From Streptomyces ochraceiscleroticus (lineage in GTDB: Bacteria; Actinomycetota; Actinomycetes; Streptomycetales; Streptomycetaceae), in contig NZ_JOAX01000025.1 in NCBI RefSeq assembly GCF_000720485.1, positions 62,001 to 126,000 of the forward strand: a stretch of 64,000 nt of DNA. Direction: 5' to 3'. Below the pieces are notes generated by a model. The model saw only the letters and a program-made list of their open reading frames with translations, did not search any database and was not told where the DNA came from. A program made the position numbers and the translations under genes. Position 1 is the stretch's first letter, and each line of letters starts with the position of its first letter. This document shows positions 53,066 through 61,290 of this stretch, piece by piece.

Positions 53066-54214
53066 ATGGACAAGGCGCAGCGACCCGGGCGGCGGACCGT
53101 ACTGAGCGTTGCGGCGCTCGGCGCCGGAGCGGCGGTGCTGGGCGGCGGGGCCGGTACGGCCGTCGCGGCCGGGCGCGGCCACGGCGGTCACGGCGGCGGT
53201 GAACTGCCCGTTCCCCTGGTCGTCGCCCACCGCGGCGCGAGCGGCTACCGCCCCGAGCACACCTTCGGCTCCTACCAGCTCGCCCTGGACATGGGCGCCG
53301 ACGTCATCGAGCAGGACCTCGTCCCCACCAAGGACGGCCGCCTGGTCTGCCGGCACGAGAACGACATCACCGCCACCACCGACGTCGCCGACCACCCGGA
53401 GTTCGCGGGCCGCAAGACGACGAAGACGGTGGACGGGGTGCAGCTCACCGGCTGGTTCACCGAGGACTTCACGCTCGCCGAGCTGAAGACCCTGCGCGCC
53501 AAGGAGCGCATCCCGCAGACCCGGCAGCACAACACCCTCTACGACGGCCGCTGGCAGGTGCCGGAGTTCGAGGAGGTGCTGCAGTGGGCCGAGCGCGAGG
53601 GCCGCAAGCGCGGCCGCCGCATCTGGCTGCACATCGAGACCAAGCACCCCAGCTACTTCCGCAAGCTCGGCCTCGGCCTGGAGGAACGGCTCGCCAAGCT
53701 GCTGCGCCAGTACGGCCGGCACAAGAAGGACTCCCCGATCTTCCTGCAGTCCTTCGAGCCGAGCAGCATCCAGCGGCTGGACAAGCTGGTCGACTGCCCC
53801 AAGGTCGTGCTGCTCGGCACGCTCAAGACCCAGCCGTGGGACTTCAAGGAAGCCGGCGACAAGCGCACCGTCGCCGACCTGGTCAAGCCCGAGGGGCTGC
53901 GCTGGATCGCCTCCTTCGCGCAGGGCATCGGCCCGGACCTCACCGTGATCATCCCGCGCACCGCCGACGGCAAGCTCGGCACGCCCTCCTCGGTGGTCAA
54001 GGACGCGCACGACGCGGGCCTCGTCCTGCACCCCTACACGGTCCGCAACGAGAACACCTTCCTGCCGGTGGACCTGCGCAAGGGCAGCGACCCGAACGCC
54101 TACGGCGACTCCCTCGCCTACTTCAAGGCACTCTTCGCGACCGGCATCGACGGCCTGTTCTCCGACAACCCGGACACGGCGCTGCTGGTGGCCGCGGAAT
54201 TCCGCAAGAGCTGA
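53066..54214 (+). CDS. glpQ: secreted glycerophosphodiester phosphodiesterase
   Basis: A 382-residue enzyme that releases glycerol-3-phosphate and an alcohol from glycerophosphodiesters outside the cell. A Tat-type signal (RPGRRTVLSVAALGAG, Arg pair at 9-10, Ala-rich end near 35) precedes the TIM-barrel domain. The domain begins with VVAHRGASGYRPEHTFGSY (catalytic His55, Arg56, Glu64), followed by EQDLVPTKDGRLVCRHE with the second catalytic His and metal ligands. ATG 53066 follows AAGGAG 10 bp upstream. The length and the additional inserted segment near residues 125-165 match the long Streptomyces GlpQ type. Phosphate control through the upstream PHO box is likely. Confidence 0.95.
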   Translation: MDKAQRPGRRTVLSVAALGAGAAVLGGGAGTAVAAGRGHGGHGGGELPVPLVVAHRGASGYRPEHTFGSYQLALDMGADVIEQDLVPTKDGRLVCRHENDITATTDVADHPEFAGRKTTKTVDGVQLTGWFTEDFTLAELKTLRAKERIPQTRQHNTLYDGRWQVPEFEEVLQWAEREGRKRGRRIWLHIETKHPSYFRKLGLGLEERLAKLLRQYGRHKKDSPIFLQSFEPSSIQRLDKLVDCPKVVLLGTLKTQPWDFKEAGDKRTVADLVKPEGLRWIASFAQGIGPDLTVIIPRTADGKLGTPSSVVKDAHDAGLVLHPYTVRNENTFLPVDLRKGSDPNAYGDSLAYFKALFATGIDGLFSDNPDTALLVAAEFRKS

Positions 54215-54352
54215 CCTGTACCGGCAGGCGACGGCGGGCGCGGGGTGGTGACCCCGGCCCGCGCGTCGCCCGGCCGGCGCAGTGCTTCCACGGGGACAGG
54301 ACCGCGTTGACACGCGGAAACCGCGGGCCCGCCCAGCGCTGTCAGCGCGGGC

Positions 54353-54880
54353 ATGACGGACCGCGACCGTGAACTGATCGCCGCGCTGCGCCCGCTCCTC
54401 GCCGCGGAGGTCGCGGCCGAGGCGCCGGCCGCCGGGGCCGACGCCGAGGACATCGAGCAGGCCGTATGGGCGCGGCTGCTCCGGTACACCCGAATGGCCG
54501 GTCCGCCGGCCGAGCCCGGACGCTGGCTGCGCCGGGCGGTACGGGCCGAGGTGCGCGGCGCCCGGCGGCGCGCCCGCCGCGAGATCCCGTACGACCCCAC
54601 CGGCACTCAGCCGCGCGTCGGCGCCGTCGCCGAGCCGCTGGTCCTTGATGCCGAGCGGCGCCGCGCGCTCCTCGCCGTCGCCGAGCAACTACCCGGCCGC
54701 TGCCCGGAGTTGGTACGCGCTCTGTTGTCGGGCGGCGATCCGACCTACCGTGAGGTCTCATCTGAGTTGGGAATGTCACAGGGGAGCATGGGGCCGCTCC
54801 GTTCCCGTTGCCTGGCATGTCTGCGCAGAATGCTGACGGCGGAGGTTGGGCTTCCTGAACTCCGGGGAAAGGAGCGTTGA
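54353..54880 (+). CDS. small sigma-70-like protein
   Basis: A 175-residue protein with traces of an ECF-type sigma factor: a region-2-like helix (DAEDIEQAVWARLLRYTRM) and a region-4 helix-turn-helix (PTYREVSSELGMSQGSMGPLRSRCLACLRRML). The region 2 sequence is short and lacks the usual aromatic promoter-melting residues, so it may act as a DNA-binding regulator only. No anti-sigma gene is adjacent. The ATG at 54353 lacks a ribosome binding site. It follows glpQ by 138 bp on the same strand and precedes a GNAT gene. Confidence 0.8.
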   Translation: MTDRDRELIAALRPLLAAEVAAEAPAAGADAEDIEQAVWARLLRYTRMAGPPAEPGRWLRRAVRAEVRGARRRARREIPYDPTGTQPRVGAVAEPLVLDAERRRALLAVAEQLPGRCPELVRALLSGGDPTYREVSSELGMSQGSMGPLRSRCLACLRRMLTAEVGLPELRGKER

Positions 54881-55002
54881 CCCCGCCATGGCGGCGCCGC
54901 GCATCCCGTGGTGCCATCAAGTCAGGGCAGATCCGTCCGGGCGCCGCACCACACCCTCATGGCGCCCGGGCTCACCGAACCGAAAAGGGGAGGCCAGCAC
55001 GC

Positions 55003-55506
55003 ATGGGCATGAGCGTGACCATCTCTGCGGCGACCGACAAGGACGCCGAGCAGATCCTCAAGCTGCAGTACCTGTGCTACCAGTCCGAGGCCGCGCTGTA
55101 CGACGACTACTCGATCGAGCCGCTCACGCAGACGTTCGATGAGTTGCGCGCCGAGATGCGCGACGGTTGCGTGGTGGTCGCCCGCCTCGGCGACGAGGTC
55201 GTCGGCTCCGTGCGCGGTGCGGTCGACGCCGACGGCGTGGGCAGCATCGACAAGCTGATCGTGCATCCGCGGATGCAGCGGCACGGGCTCGGCAGCCGGC
55301 TGCTGGCTGCCGTCGAGGAGCGGCTGACCGCCGAGCACGCGGTCACCCGCTTCCGGCTGCTGACCGGCCACCGCAGCGAGGGCAATCTCCGGCTGTACCG
55401 CAGCCGCGGCTATGCCCAGGTCGGCACCGAAGAGGTCAGTCGCCGGCTCAGCCTGATCACGCTGGAGAAGGACGCGAGCGCGCAGGCTTACGTGGCGAGC
55501 GCCTGA
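55003..55506 (+). CDS. GNAT-family N-acetyltransferase
   Basis: A 167-residue acetyltransferase. DGVGSIDKLIVHPRMQRHGLGSRLLAAVEERL contains the acetyl-CoA loop (QRHGLGSRL), and the end of the fold is NLRLYRSRGYAQVGTEEV, with the conserved aromatic region. The substrate is unknown. ATG 55003 suits GGGGAGG at 54987-54993; ATG 55009 is the alternative. The coding strand and spacing (122 bp after the sigma-like gene) allow cotranscription with it. Confidence 0.9.
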   Translation: MGMSVTISAATDKDAEQILKLQYLCYQSEAALYDDYSIEPLTQTFDELRAEMRDGCVVVARLGDEVVGSVRGAVDADGVGSIDKLIVHPRMQRHGLGSRLLAAVEERLTAEHAVTRFRLLTGHRSEGNLRLYRSRGYAQVGTEEVSRRLSLITLEKDASAQAYVASA

Positions 55507-55584
55507 GTCTCCCCGTCCATGTGCCGCGGGCCCCGTACTGTGCATCCGCACGTACGGGGCCCGCGGCCGTGAGCGAGGGGCGGG

Positions 55585-56019
55585 TCAGCCGGCGCGGCGG
55601 CCGCGGCGCAGCCAGAGCAGCCCGGTGACCGGCAGGAAGACGGGGATGAAGAGGTAGCCGTAGCCGTACCCCGTCCAGACGGTGTCGTCGGGGAAGGCGG
55701 ACGGCTCCAGCAGCGTCCAGGTGCCCACGCCGAGCACGCCCAGCAGCTCCAGGCAGCAGCACACCAGACCCACCCTGCGCGCCGTCTCCCCGCCGCGGAC
55801 CAGCGAGAACAGGATGAAGGCGTACACCACGGCGGAGACCGCGGAGAGGATGTACGACAGCGGCGCCTTCTCGTACTGGGCGATGAGCTGGAACGCGGCC
55901 CGGGAGGCGGCGGCGACGGTGAAGACGCCGTAGAGCCAGACCAGCAGCCGGCCGGGGCCCGTGCCCAGTGAGAGCCGGCCGCCGCCGTTCTTCGCGGTGG
56001 TCGTCGCGGGCTCAGCCAT
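55585..56019 (-). CDS. four-helix membrane protein
   Basis: A 144-residue protein with four predicted membrane helices (about residues 26-46, 55-77, 83-105 and 120-138) and a short polar N-terminus. No family with known function is recognised. It overlaps the upstream membrane protein gene by 8 bp, so the two are translationally coupled and may form a complex. ATG 56019 is used. Confidence 0.85.
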   Translation of the reverse strand: MAEPATTTAKNGGGRLSLGTGPGRLLVWLYGVFTVAAASRAAFQLIAQYEKAPLSYILSAVSAVVYAFILFSLVRGGETARRVGLVCCCLELLGVLGVGTWTLLEPSAFPDDTVWTGYGYGYLFIPVFLPVTGLLWLRRGRRAG

Positions 56020-56380
56020 GGCCGCCTCCCCAGATGTCGTACAGCCGTACCTCCAGCACGGCCAGCACCACGGCGCCCGCGGCGACGGTCACCGAGCCCC
56101 AGCGGGTCCGCTCCGAAAGCGACAGGAACCCGGCGGCGGGCACGCACGCGGCGGCGCCGATCAGATAGGCCAGGAAGATCGCCGTACCGTCGTCGGGCTT
56201 CTCACCGCCCGCCAGCTTCACGATGCCGGTCACCAGCTGCACGAGTGCGAGCAGCGAGACGACGGCCATCCCGATGAAGTGCCAGTCCTTGGTCGGTTCG
56301 TCGCGGTACGCGGCAAAGCCGCACCAGGCGGCCAGTACGAGGGCGGTCACGCCGACCGCGACCGTCAGCGCGTCGATCAC
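56012..56380 (-). CDS. four-helix membrane protein
   Basis: A 122-residue protein with four predicted membrane helices (about residues 4-22, 35-57, 67-87 and 93-112). GTG 56380 is set by GGAGGT on the minus strand. Its 3' end overlaps the next membrane protein gene by 8 bp. Function unknown; the pair looks like a two-subunit membrane complex of similar small proteins. It is divergent from the HAD phosphatase gene with 138 bp between. Confidence 0.85.
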   Translation of the reverse strand: MIDALTVAVGVTALVLAAWCGFAAYRDEPTKDWHFIGMAVVSLLALVQLVTGIVKLAGGEKPDDGTAIFLAYLIGAAACVPAAGFLSLSERTRWGSVTVAAGAVVLAVLEVRLYDIWGGGHG

Positions 56381-56518
56381 CGGGACCTCCGCGCGGCGGC
56401 GCGGCTGCGCGCAGTGGGGCTGTGGGGCATGTCCCCGACTTTAATCGGCGCCCGCTGCCCGCCCGCGCGCGGCCCCGGCCCGGCGGCCCGCTCCGCGCAC
56501 CCCGTACGCTCGGCGACC

Positions 56519-57160
56519 ATGAAGCTCTCGGTTGACGCCCTCCTGTTCGACAACGACGGCACGCTCGTCTCCTCCATGGACTCGGTGCACCGCTGCTGGG
56601 CACGGTGGGCCGAGGAGTACGGCGTCACCGAGGAATTCGCCCGGGTCGAGCTGCACGGCCGCCCCGCCGCCGACATCGTCGCCGACCTGCTGCCCGCCGA
56701 GCGCGCCCCCGAGGCACTGGCCCGCATCGAGGAGCTGGAGACCGCGGACGCCGACGGCGTGGTGCTGCTGCCCGGCACCCGTGAGCTGCTGGACTCCCTC
56801 CCCGCCGACCGCTGGGCCGTGGTCACCTCCGCCACCCGAAAGCTCGCCGAGGCCCGGCTCGCCGCCGTCGGCATCCGCCCCAAGCACCTGATCACCGCGG
56901 ACGACATCACCCGCGGCAAGCCCGACCCCGAGCCGTTCCTGCTCGCCGCCCGGCACCTGGGCGTCGACCCGGCCCGCTGCGCGGTCTTCGAGGACGCGCC
57001 GGCCGGGCTCGCGGCGGGCCGCGCGGCCGGCGCGACGACCGTGGCGTTGACCACAACGACCGGCCCGGAGGAGCTGGTGGCCGACGTGGTCGTACCGGAC
57101 CTGTCGGCGGTGTCAGCGCAGGCCACGGCGGACGGCGTGGAGATCACGACCGCAGGCTGA
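56519..57160 (+). CDS. HAD-family sugar phosphatase-like hydrolase
   Basis: A 213-residue HAD hydrolase. The nucleophile pair D11-N-D13 is in LLFDNDGTLVSS, motif II is in AVVTSATRK, the Lys is in ITRGKPDPEPFLLAA, and motif IV is CAVFEDAPAGLAAG. The N-D-G in place of the common M-D-G and the cap domain size fit the beta-phosphoglucomutase/sugar phosphatase subgroup (YfbT/GPP-like). The substrate is undetermined. ATG 56519 has no clear ribosome binding site. Confidence 0.9.
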   Translation: MKLSVDALLFDNDGTLVSSMDSVHRCWARWAEEYGVTEEFARVELHGRPAADIVADLLPAERAPEALARIEELETADADGVVLLPGTRELLDSLPADRWAVVTSATRKLAEARLAAVGIRPKHLITADDITRGKPDPEPFLLAARHLGVDPARCAVFEDAPAGLAAGRAAGATTVALTTTTGPEELVADVVVPDLSAVSAQATADGVEITTAG

Positions 57161-57187
57161 GACGGTGTCCACGGACTGATCCGGCCC

Positions 57188-57202
57188 GTCCGGAATCCGG
57201 AC
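57188..57202. promoter_or_regulatory. 15-bp perfect palindrome upstream of the met leader
   Basis: GTCCGGA-A-TCCGGAC with 7-bp perfect arms, followed at 57208 by TTGATC and later by TTTACT, a possible weak promoter for the leader peptide and metNIQ. Likely an operator for an unidentified regulator. Confidence 0.45.
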
Positions 57203-57244
57203 TGGCTTGATCGGTCCGTACGCCTGTCTGGTTTACTGGCCATC

Positions 57245-57331
57245 ATGACCACGACGAGCTGCCGCATCCCCGCGACCGAGGCGCACCTGACGCCCGGTGC
57301 TCGTTGCCTGTGTCGAATGTGTGACCGCTGA
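57245..57331 (+). CDS. 28-residue cysteine-rich leader peptide upstream of metNIQ
   Basis: A short frame from ATG 57245 to TGA 57331 encodes a 28-residue peptide with four cysteines, three of them in the last eight residues (CLCRMCDR). It lies just after a candidate promoter and 234 bp before metN, with no other gene between. Cysteine-rich upstream peptides in actinobacteria act as attenuators of sulfur genes: ribosomes stall when cysteine is scarce. I infer that role here. No strong ribosome binding site is seen, so translation may be leaderless or weak. Confidence 0.55.
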   Translation: MTTTSCRIPATEAHLTPGARCLCRMCDR

Positions 57332-57565
57332 GGGCCCCCGCCTGAGCCTCGCGCCCCGAAGCGAGACCCGCTGCCATGTGCCGGACGACCCGTACAGAAG
57401 CGCTCCGTACCTCCCGTACGCACGCGCTCCGTACGCACTCCCGGCCGCCCCGCGTCACCGGACCCCGGAGCCGGGCGCCCGCCGCCCGCGTGCCTCCGCG
57501 ATCCCCATGCCGCACTCCGCAATGAATGCCCCGTGCCCGGCGGACGAGCCGCCGAGCACTCGACC
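57332..57565. promoter_or_regulatory. leader region between the Cys peptide and metN
   Basis: 234 bp without a gene. It contains GCGCTCCGTAC twice (about 57400-57440) and a CTCGC/GCGAG stem, but no stem I can see directly covers the metN start. metN itself has a weak ribosome binding site, which fits leader-dependent control. Confidence 0.4.
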
Positions 57566-58636
57566 ATGACGGATATCCCTGTGATCACCACTACGGGCCT
57601 CACCAAGGTCTACCGCTCAGGCGACCGCGAGGTCACCGCGCTGGACGGCGTCGACCTGCACGTCCGCGAGGGCGAGGTGTACGGCGTCATCGGCCAGAGC
57701 GGCGCCGGCAAGTCGACGCTCATCCGCTGCGTGAACCTCCTGGAGCGCCCCACCTCCGGCACGGTCACCGTGGCCGGCCAGGACCTCACCGAGCTCGCCG
57801 GACGCGGCCAGCGGGCGAACCCCGCACTGCGTGCCGCGCGCAGCCACATCGGCATGGTCTTCCAGCACTTCAACCTGCTGTCCTCGCGCACCGTCCAGGA
57901 CAACATCGAGCTGCCGCTGGAGATCCTCAAGGTCGGCCGCCGCGACCGCGCCCGCAAGGCGCTGGAGCTGCTGGACCTGGTCGGCCTCGCCGACAAGGCC
58001 AAGGCGTACCCCGCCCAGCTCTCCGGCGGCCAGAAGCAGCGCGTCGGCATCGCCCGCGCGCTGGCCGGCGACCCCAAGGTGCTGCTCTCCGACGAGGCCA
58101 CCAGCGCGCTGGACCCGGAGACCACCCGCTCCATCCTCCAGCTGCTGCGCGACCTCAACCGCCAGCTCGGCCTGACCGTCCTGCTCATCACCCACGAGAT
58201 GGACGTCGTGAAGACCATCTGCGACTCCGCGGCCCTGATGAAGGGCGGCCGGATCGTCGAGCAGGGCACCGTCACCGAGCTGCTGGCCACACCCGGCTCG
58301 GAGCTGGCCACGGAGCTGTTCCCGGTCACCGGCGAGGCCACGGCCGAGGACCGCACCGTCGTGGACGTCACCTTCCACGGCGAGGCGGCCACCGAGCCGG
58401 TCATCTCCACCCTCTCGCGGACCTACAACGTCGACGTGTCGATCCTCGGCGCCGCCATGGACACCGTCGGCGGCAAGCAGATCGGCCGGATGCGCATCGA
58501 GCTGCCCGGCCGCTTCGAGGACAACGTCGTACCCATCGGCTTCCTGCGTGAGCAGGGCCTCCAGGTCGACGTCGTGGGGCGCGGTGCCCCGCAGACGCCG
58601 GACGCCGCCGTGCTGACCAAGGAGGTCGCCAAGTGA
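57566..58636 (+). CDS. metN: methionine ABC transporter ATP-binding protein
   Basis: A 356-residue ATPase of a methionine importer. Walker A GQSGAGKST is at residues 43-51, the Q-loop in MVFQHFNLLS, the signature QLSGGQKQR near 150, and Walker B LLSDEATSALD. The C-terminal ~80 residues (about 275-350) form a NIL domain, which in MetN binds methionine and inhibits transport when methionine is plentiful. ATG 57566 is chosen from the start of similarity; the ribosome binding site is weak. Its stop overlaps metI (GTGA). Confidence 0.95.
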   Translation: MTDIPVITTTGLTKVYRSGDREVTALDGVDLHVREGEVYGVIGQSGAGKSTLIRCVNLLERPTSGTVTVAGQDLTELAGRGQRANPALRAARSHIGMVFQHFNLLSSRTVQDNIELPLEILKVGRRDRARKALELLDLVGLADKAKAYPAQLSGGQKQRVGIARALAGDPKVLLSDEATSALDPETTRSILQLLRDLNRQLGLTVLLITHEMDVVKTICDSAALMKGGRIVEQGTVTELLATPGSELATELFPVTGEATAEDRTVVDVTFHGEAATEPVISTLSRTYNVDVSILGAAMDTVGGKQIGRMRIELPGRFEDNVVPIGFLREQGLQVDVVGRGAPQTPDAAVLTKEVAK

Positions 58637-59361
58637 GCTGGAACGCGATGCAGTCGGTGCTCTCCACCGCCACCCTGGACACCCTGTTCATGGTCTGGTG
58701 GTCGACGGTGTGGGCCGTGATCGGCGGCCTGCCGGTCGGCATCCTGCTGGTCCTCACCGGGCCGGGCAGGCAGCTGCAGAACTCCGCGGTGAACAAGGTC
58801 CTCGGCGCTGTCGTGAACGTCGGCCGCTCGATCCCCTTCCTCATCCTGGTGATCGCGCTGATCCCGTTCACGCGGTACCTCATCGGCACGGCCAGCGGCC
58901 CCAGCGCCGCCGTCGTCCCCCTGGCGATCGGCGCCATCCCCTTCTTCGCCCGCCTGGTCGAGACCGCCGTCCGCGAGGTCGACGGGGGCCTGGTCGAGGC
59001 CGCGCAGTCGATGGGCGGCGGCACCTGGACCATCATCTTCAAGGTGCTGCTGCCGCAGGCCCTGCCCTCCCTCGTCGCGGGCCTCACCAACACCGTCGTC
59101 ACGCTCATCAGCTACTCCGCGATGGCCGGCGCGGTCGGCGCGAACGGCCTGGGCAGCGTGGCGATCACCTACGGCCAGCAGCGCAACGACATGCGTTTCG
59201 TCGGCGTCACGGTGGTACTGATCGTCATCATCGTGACCGTCATCCAGCTCGCGGGCGACCTGGTGGTCCGCAGGCTGGCCGCCCGCGGGGGCCGCGCCAA
59301 CGCCCCCGTACGCCTGCTGAAGCTGCCCAAGGCCCGCGTCACCGCGGACGAGGCCGCCTGA
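58633..59361 (+). CDS. metI: methionine ABC transporter permease
   Basis: A 242-residue membrane protein with five predicted helices. The cytoplasmic coupling segment EVDGGLVEAAQSMGGGTW, with the EAA-G motif, contacts MetN. The N-terminal helix and the arrangement NVGRSIPFLILVIALIPFTRYLIG are typical of MetI. GTG 58633 overlaps the metN stop. The operon continues to metQ after 67 bp. Confidence 0.95.
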   Translation: MSWNAMQSVLSTATLDTLFMVWWSTVWAVIGGLPVGILLVLTGPGRQLQNSAVNKVLGAVVNVGRSIPFLILVIALIPFTRYLIGTASGPSAAVVPLAIGAIPFFARLVETAVREVDGGLVEAAQSMGGGTWTIIFKVLLPQALPSLVAGLTNTVVTLISYSAMAGAVGANGLGSVAITYGQQRNDMRFVGVTVVLIVIIVTVIQLAGDLVVRRLAARGGRANAPVRLLKLPKARVTADEAA

Positions 59362-59428
59362 GCCACCGACCCCCCGGAGCCCGGACCCTTTGCCGGGCGG
59401 AACACCCCCTGTAAGAAAGGCACTCTTC

Positions 59429-60280
59429 GTGCGTCACACCGTCAAGCTCACCGGAGCCCTCGCGGCCGCCGCCGCGCTCACCGCCGCCCTCGGCGCCTGC
59501 AGCGCCCCCTCCGACCCGGACGTCGACCGGTCGGACAGCGCGAGCACCCCGCTGGTCGTCGGCGCCACCTCCGTCCCGCACGCCGAGATCCTGGAGTACG
59601 TCAAGAAGAACCTGGCGCCGAAGGAGAAGCTGAAGCTGGACGTCAAGATCTTCGACGACTACCAGCTCATCAACCCGGCCACCAAGGACAACACCCTCGA
59701 CGCGAACTACTTCCAGACGAAGGAGTTCCTCGACGACTGGAACAAGAAGAACGACGGCGACGTCGTTCCGGTCGTCAACGTGCACGTCGAGCCGATGGGC
59801 CTGTACTCCAAGAAGCACAAGAGCGTCTCCGAGCTGACCTCGGGCGACTCGATCGGCGTGCCCTCCGACGCGCCCAACCAGGCGCGCGCCCTCAAGCTGC
59901 TCGACAAGGAGGGCGTCATCAAGCTCAAGGCCGACGCCCCCGAGGTGCCGGGCCTGAACGACATCGGGGACAAGAAGGGCCTGAAGATCACCGAGGCCAA
60001 GGCGGAGGCGCTGGCGCCGACGCTGCCCGACTACGACGCCGCGGTGATCAACGGCAACTACGCCATCGCCGGGAAGCTCAGCCCGAAGAAGGACTCCCTG
60101 GCCCTGGAGTCGGCCAAGAACAGCCCCTACGCGAACTTCCTCGCCGTCGACAAGAGCAAGAAGAACGACGCGCGCGTGCAGAAGCTCGCGAAGCTGCTCA
60201 CCTCCGACCAGGTCAAGAAGTACATCGAGACCAAGTACAAGGACGGCTCGGTGCTGCCCTCCTTCAGCAAGGCGAGCTGA
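59429..60280 (+). CDS. metQ: methionine-binding lipoprotein
   Basis: A 283-residue substrate-binding lipoprotein of the NlpA/MetQ family. The signal peptide ends in a lipobox LGAC with the lipidated Cys24. The mature part has VVGATSVPHAEILEYVKKNL, DANYFQTKEFLDDWNKK and VINGNYAIAGKLSPKKDSL, segments that build the two-lobed binding site. GTG 59429 is preceded by AGAAAGG. It captures methionine (often D- and L-forms) outside the membrane for MetNI. A terminator follows at 60322-60362. Confidence 0.95.
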   Translation: MRHTVKLTGALAAAAALTAALGACSAPSDPDVDRSDSASTPLVVGATSVPHAEILEYVKKNLAPKEKLKLDVKIFDDYQLINPATKDNTLDANYFQTKEFLDDWNKKNDGDVVPVVNVHVEPMGLYSKKHKSVSELTSGDSIGVPSDAPNQARALKLLDKEGVIKLKADAPEVPGLNDIGDKKGLKITEAKAEALAPTLPDYDAAVINGNYAIAGKLSPKKDSLALESAKNSPYANFLAVDKSKKNDARVQKLAKLLTSDQVKKYIETKYKDGSVLPSFSKAS

Positions 60281-60321
60281 TCACCTCAGCACGGTGAGCT
60301 GACCCCGCCACGCGCCCGTAC

Positions 60322-60362
60322 GACGGCCCGTACCTGCCTTATCAGCGCAGGTGCGGGCCGTC
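60322..60362 (+). terminator. hairpin after metNIQ
   Basis: A 16-bp stem with one G-T pair (60322-60337 with 60347-60362) around a 9-base loop, 41 bp after the metQ stop and without a T-run. It marks the end of the operon. Confidence 0.75.
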
Positions 60363-60481
60363 ATACTTGGCACATTCGCAGGCAGATGCTGCATGCTTGT
60401 GCACTCAAGACGGGCGGGAGCGCCCGAACGTATACGCGGAGCTTTACGGAGCTTTACGGTCCACGGCGTGGGAGCAGCTGC

Positions 60482-61117
60482 ATGACATCCACCTTTCCGG
60501 ACATCTCCATCAGCACGGAGCGTCTGGTGCTGCGCCCCTTCGACGACACGGACATCCCCGCGCTCGGCGACATGATGAACGACGAGGCCGTCGCCGCCTG
60601 GACCGCCCACCCCTTCCCTTACACCACCGCGCACGCCCGCGAATGGGTCACCAGCGGCGCCCCGGCCGTGCGCACCTCGGGCCGCGGACTCGCCTTCGCC
60701 GTCACCGAATTCCTCACCCAGCGCCTGGTCGGATCGGTCCGCGTCGACCACACCGACTGGCGGATACGCGGCGCCGAGCTCTCCTACATCACCGCCCCCT
60801 GGGCCCGCGGCGAGGGCTACGCCTGCGAGTCCGCGCTCGCCGTCGCACAGTGGCTCTTCCGCGACCAGAAGTTCGAACGCCTGGAGCTGCGCACGGCCGC
60901 CGACAACACCGCCGCCCAGCAGGTCGCCCAGAAGCTCGGCTGCATCAGCGAAGGCGTGCTCCGCAACGCCTGGATAGCCCGCTCCCGCACCGAGGACGGC
61001 GGCTGGACCGACATCCGTACCGACCTCATCGTGTGGAGCCTGCTGCCCGAGGACTTCGACGGCCCCCCGGACCGGACGGAGGACGTGGGCGGCTTCGCGT
61101 ATCCGGAGTGGCGCTGA
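60482..61117 (+). CDS. GNAT acetyltransferase, RimJ/RimL-like
   Basis: A 211-residue acetyltransferase. STERLVLRPFDDTDIPAL is the typical RimJ/RimL start, and APWARGEGYACESALAVAQWLF contains the acetyl-CoA loop. LELRTAADNTAAQQVAQKLGCISEGVLRN is the family's C-terminal signature, with the NxxAQ pattern. Relatives acetylate ribosomal protein N-termini or small amines; the substrate here is unknown. ATG 60482 follows GGGAGCAG. A tandem CGGAGCTTTA direct repeat lies just upstream (60442-60463). Confidence 0.92.
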   Translation: MTSTFPDISISTERLVLRPFDDTDIPALGDMMNDEAVAAWTAHPFPYTTAHAREWVTSGAPAVRTSGRGLAFAVTEFLTQRLVGSVRVDHTDWRIRGAELSYITAPWARGEGYACESALAVAQWLFRDQKFERLELRTAADNTAAQQVAQKLGCISEGVLRNAWIARSRTEDGGWTDIRTDLIVWSLLPEDFDGPPDRTEDVGGFAYPEWR

Positions 61118-61290
61118 GGGACGGGGCAGACGGGCGCCGCGGTACGGCCGGGCGCCCGGGGTACCCTCACTGATCCACGCCCGCACGACGGATCCCGTAG
61201 GACGGGCCACCCCTGGGACGGGCCCGCGCACGACGGGTCCGCGCACGACCGACCGACCGCCCGCACGACGAGACCAGGAGACCTCCGCAG

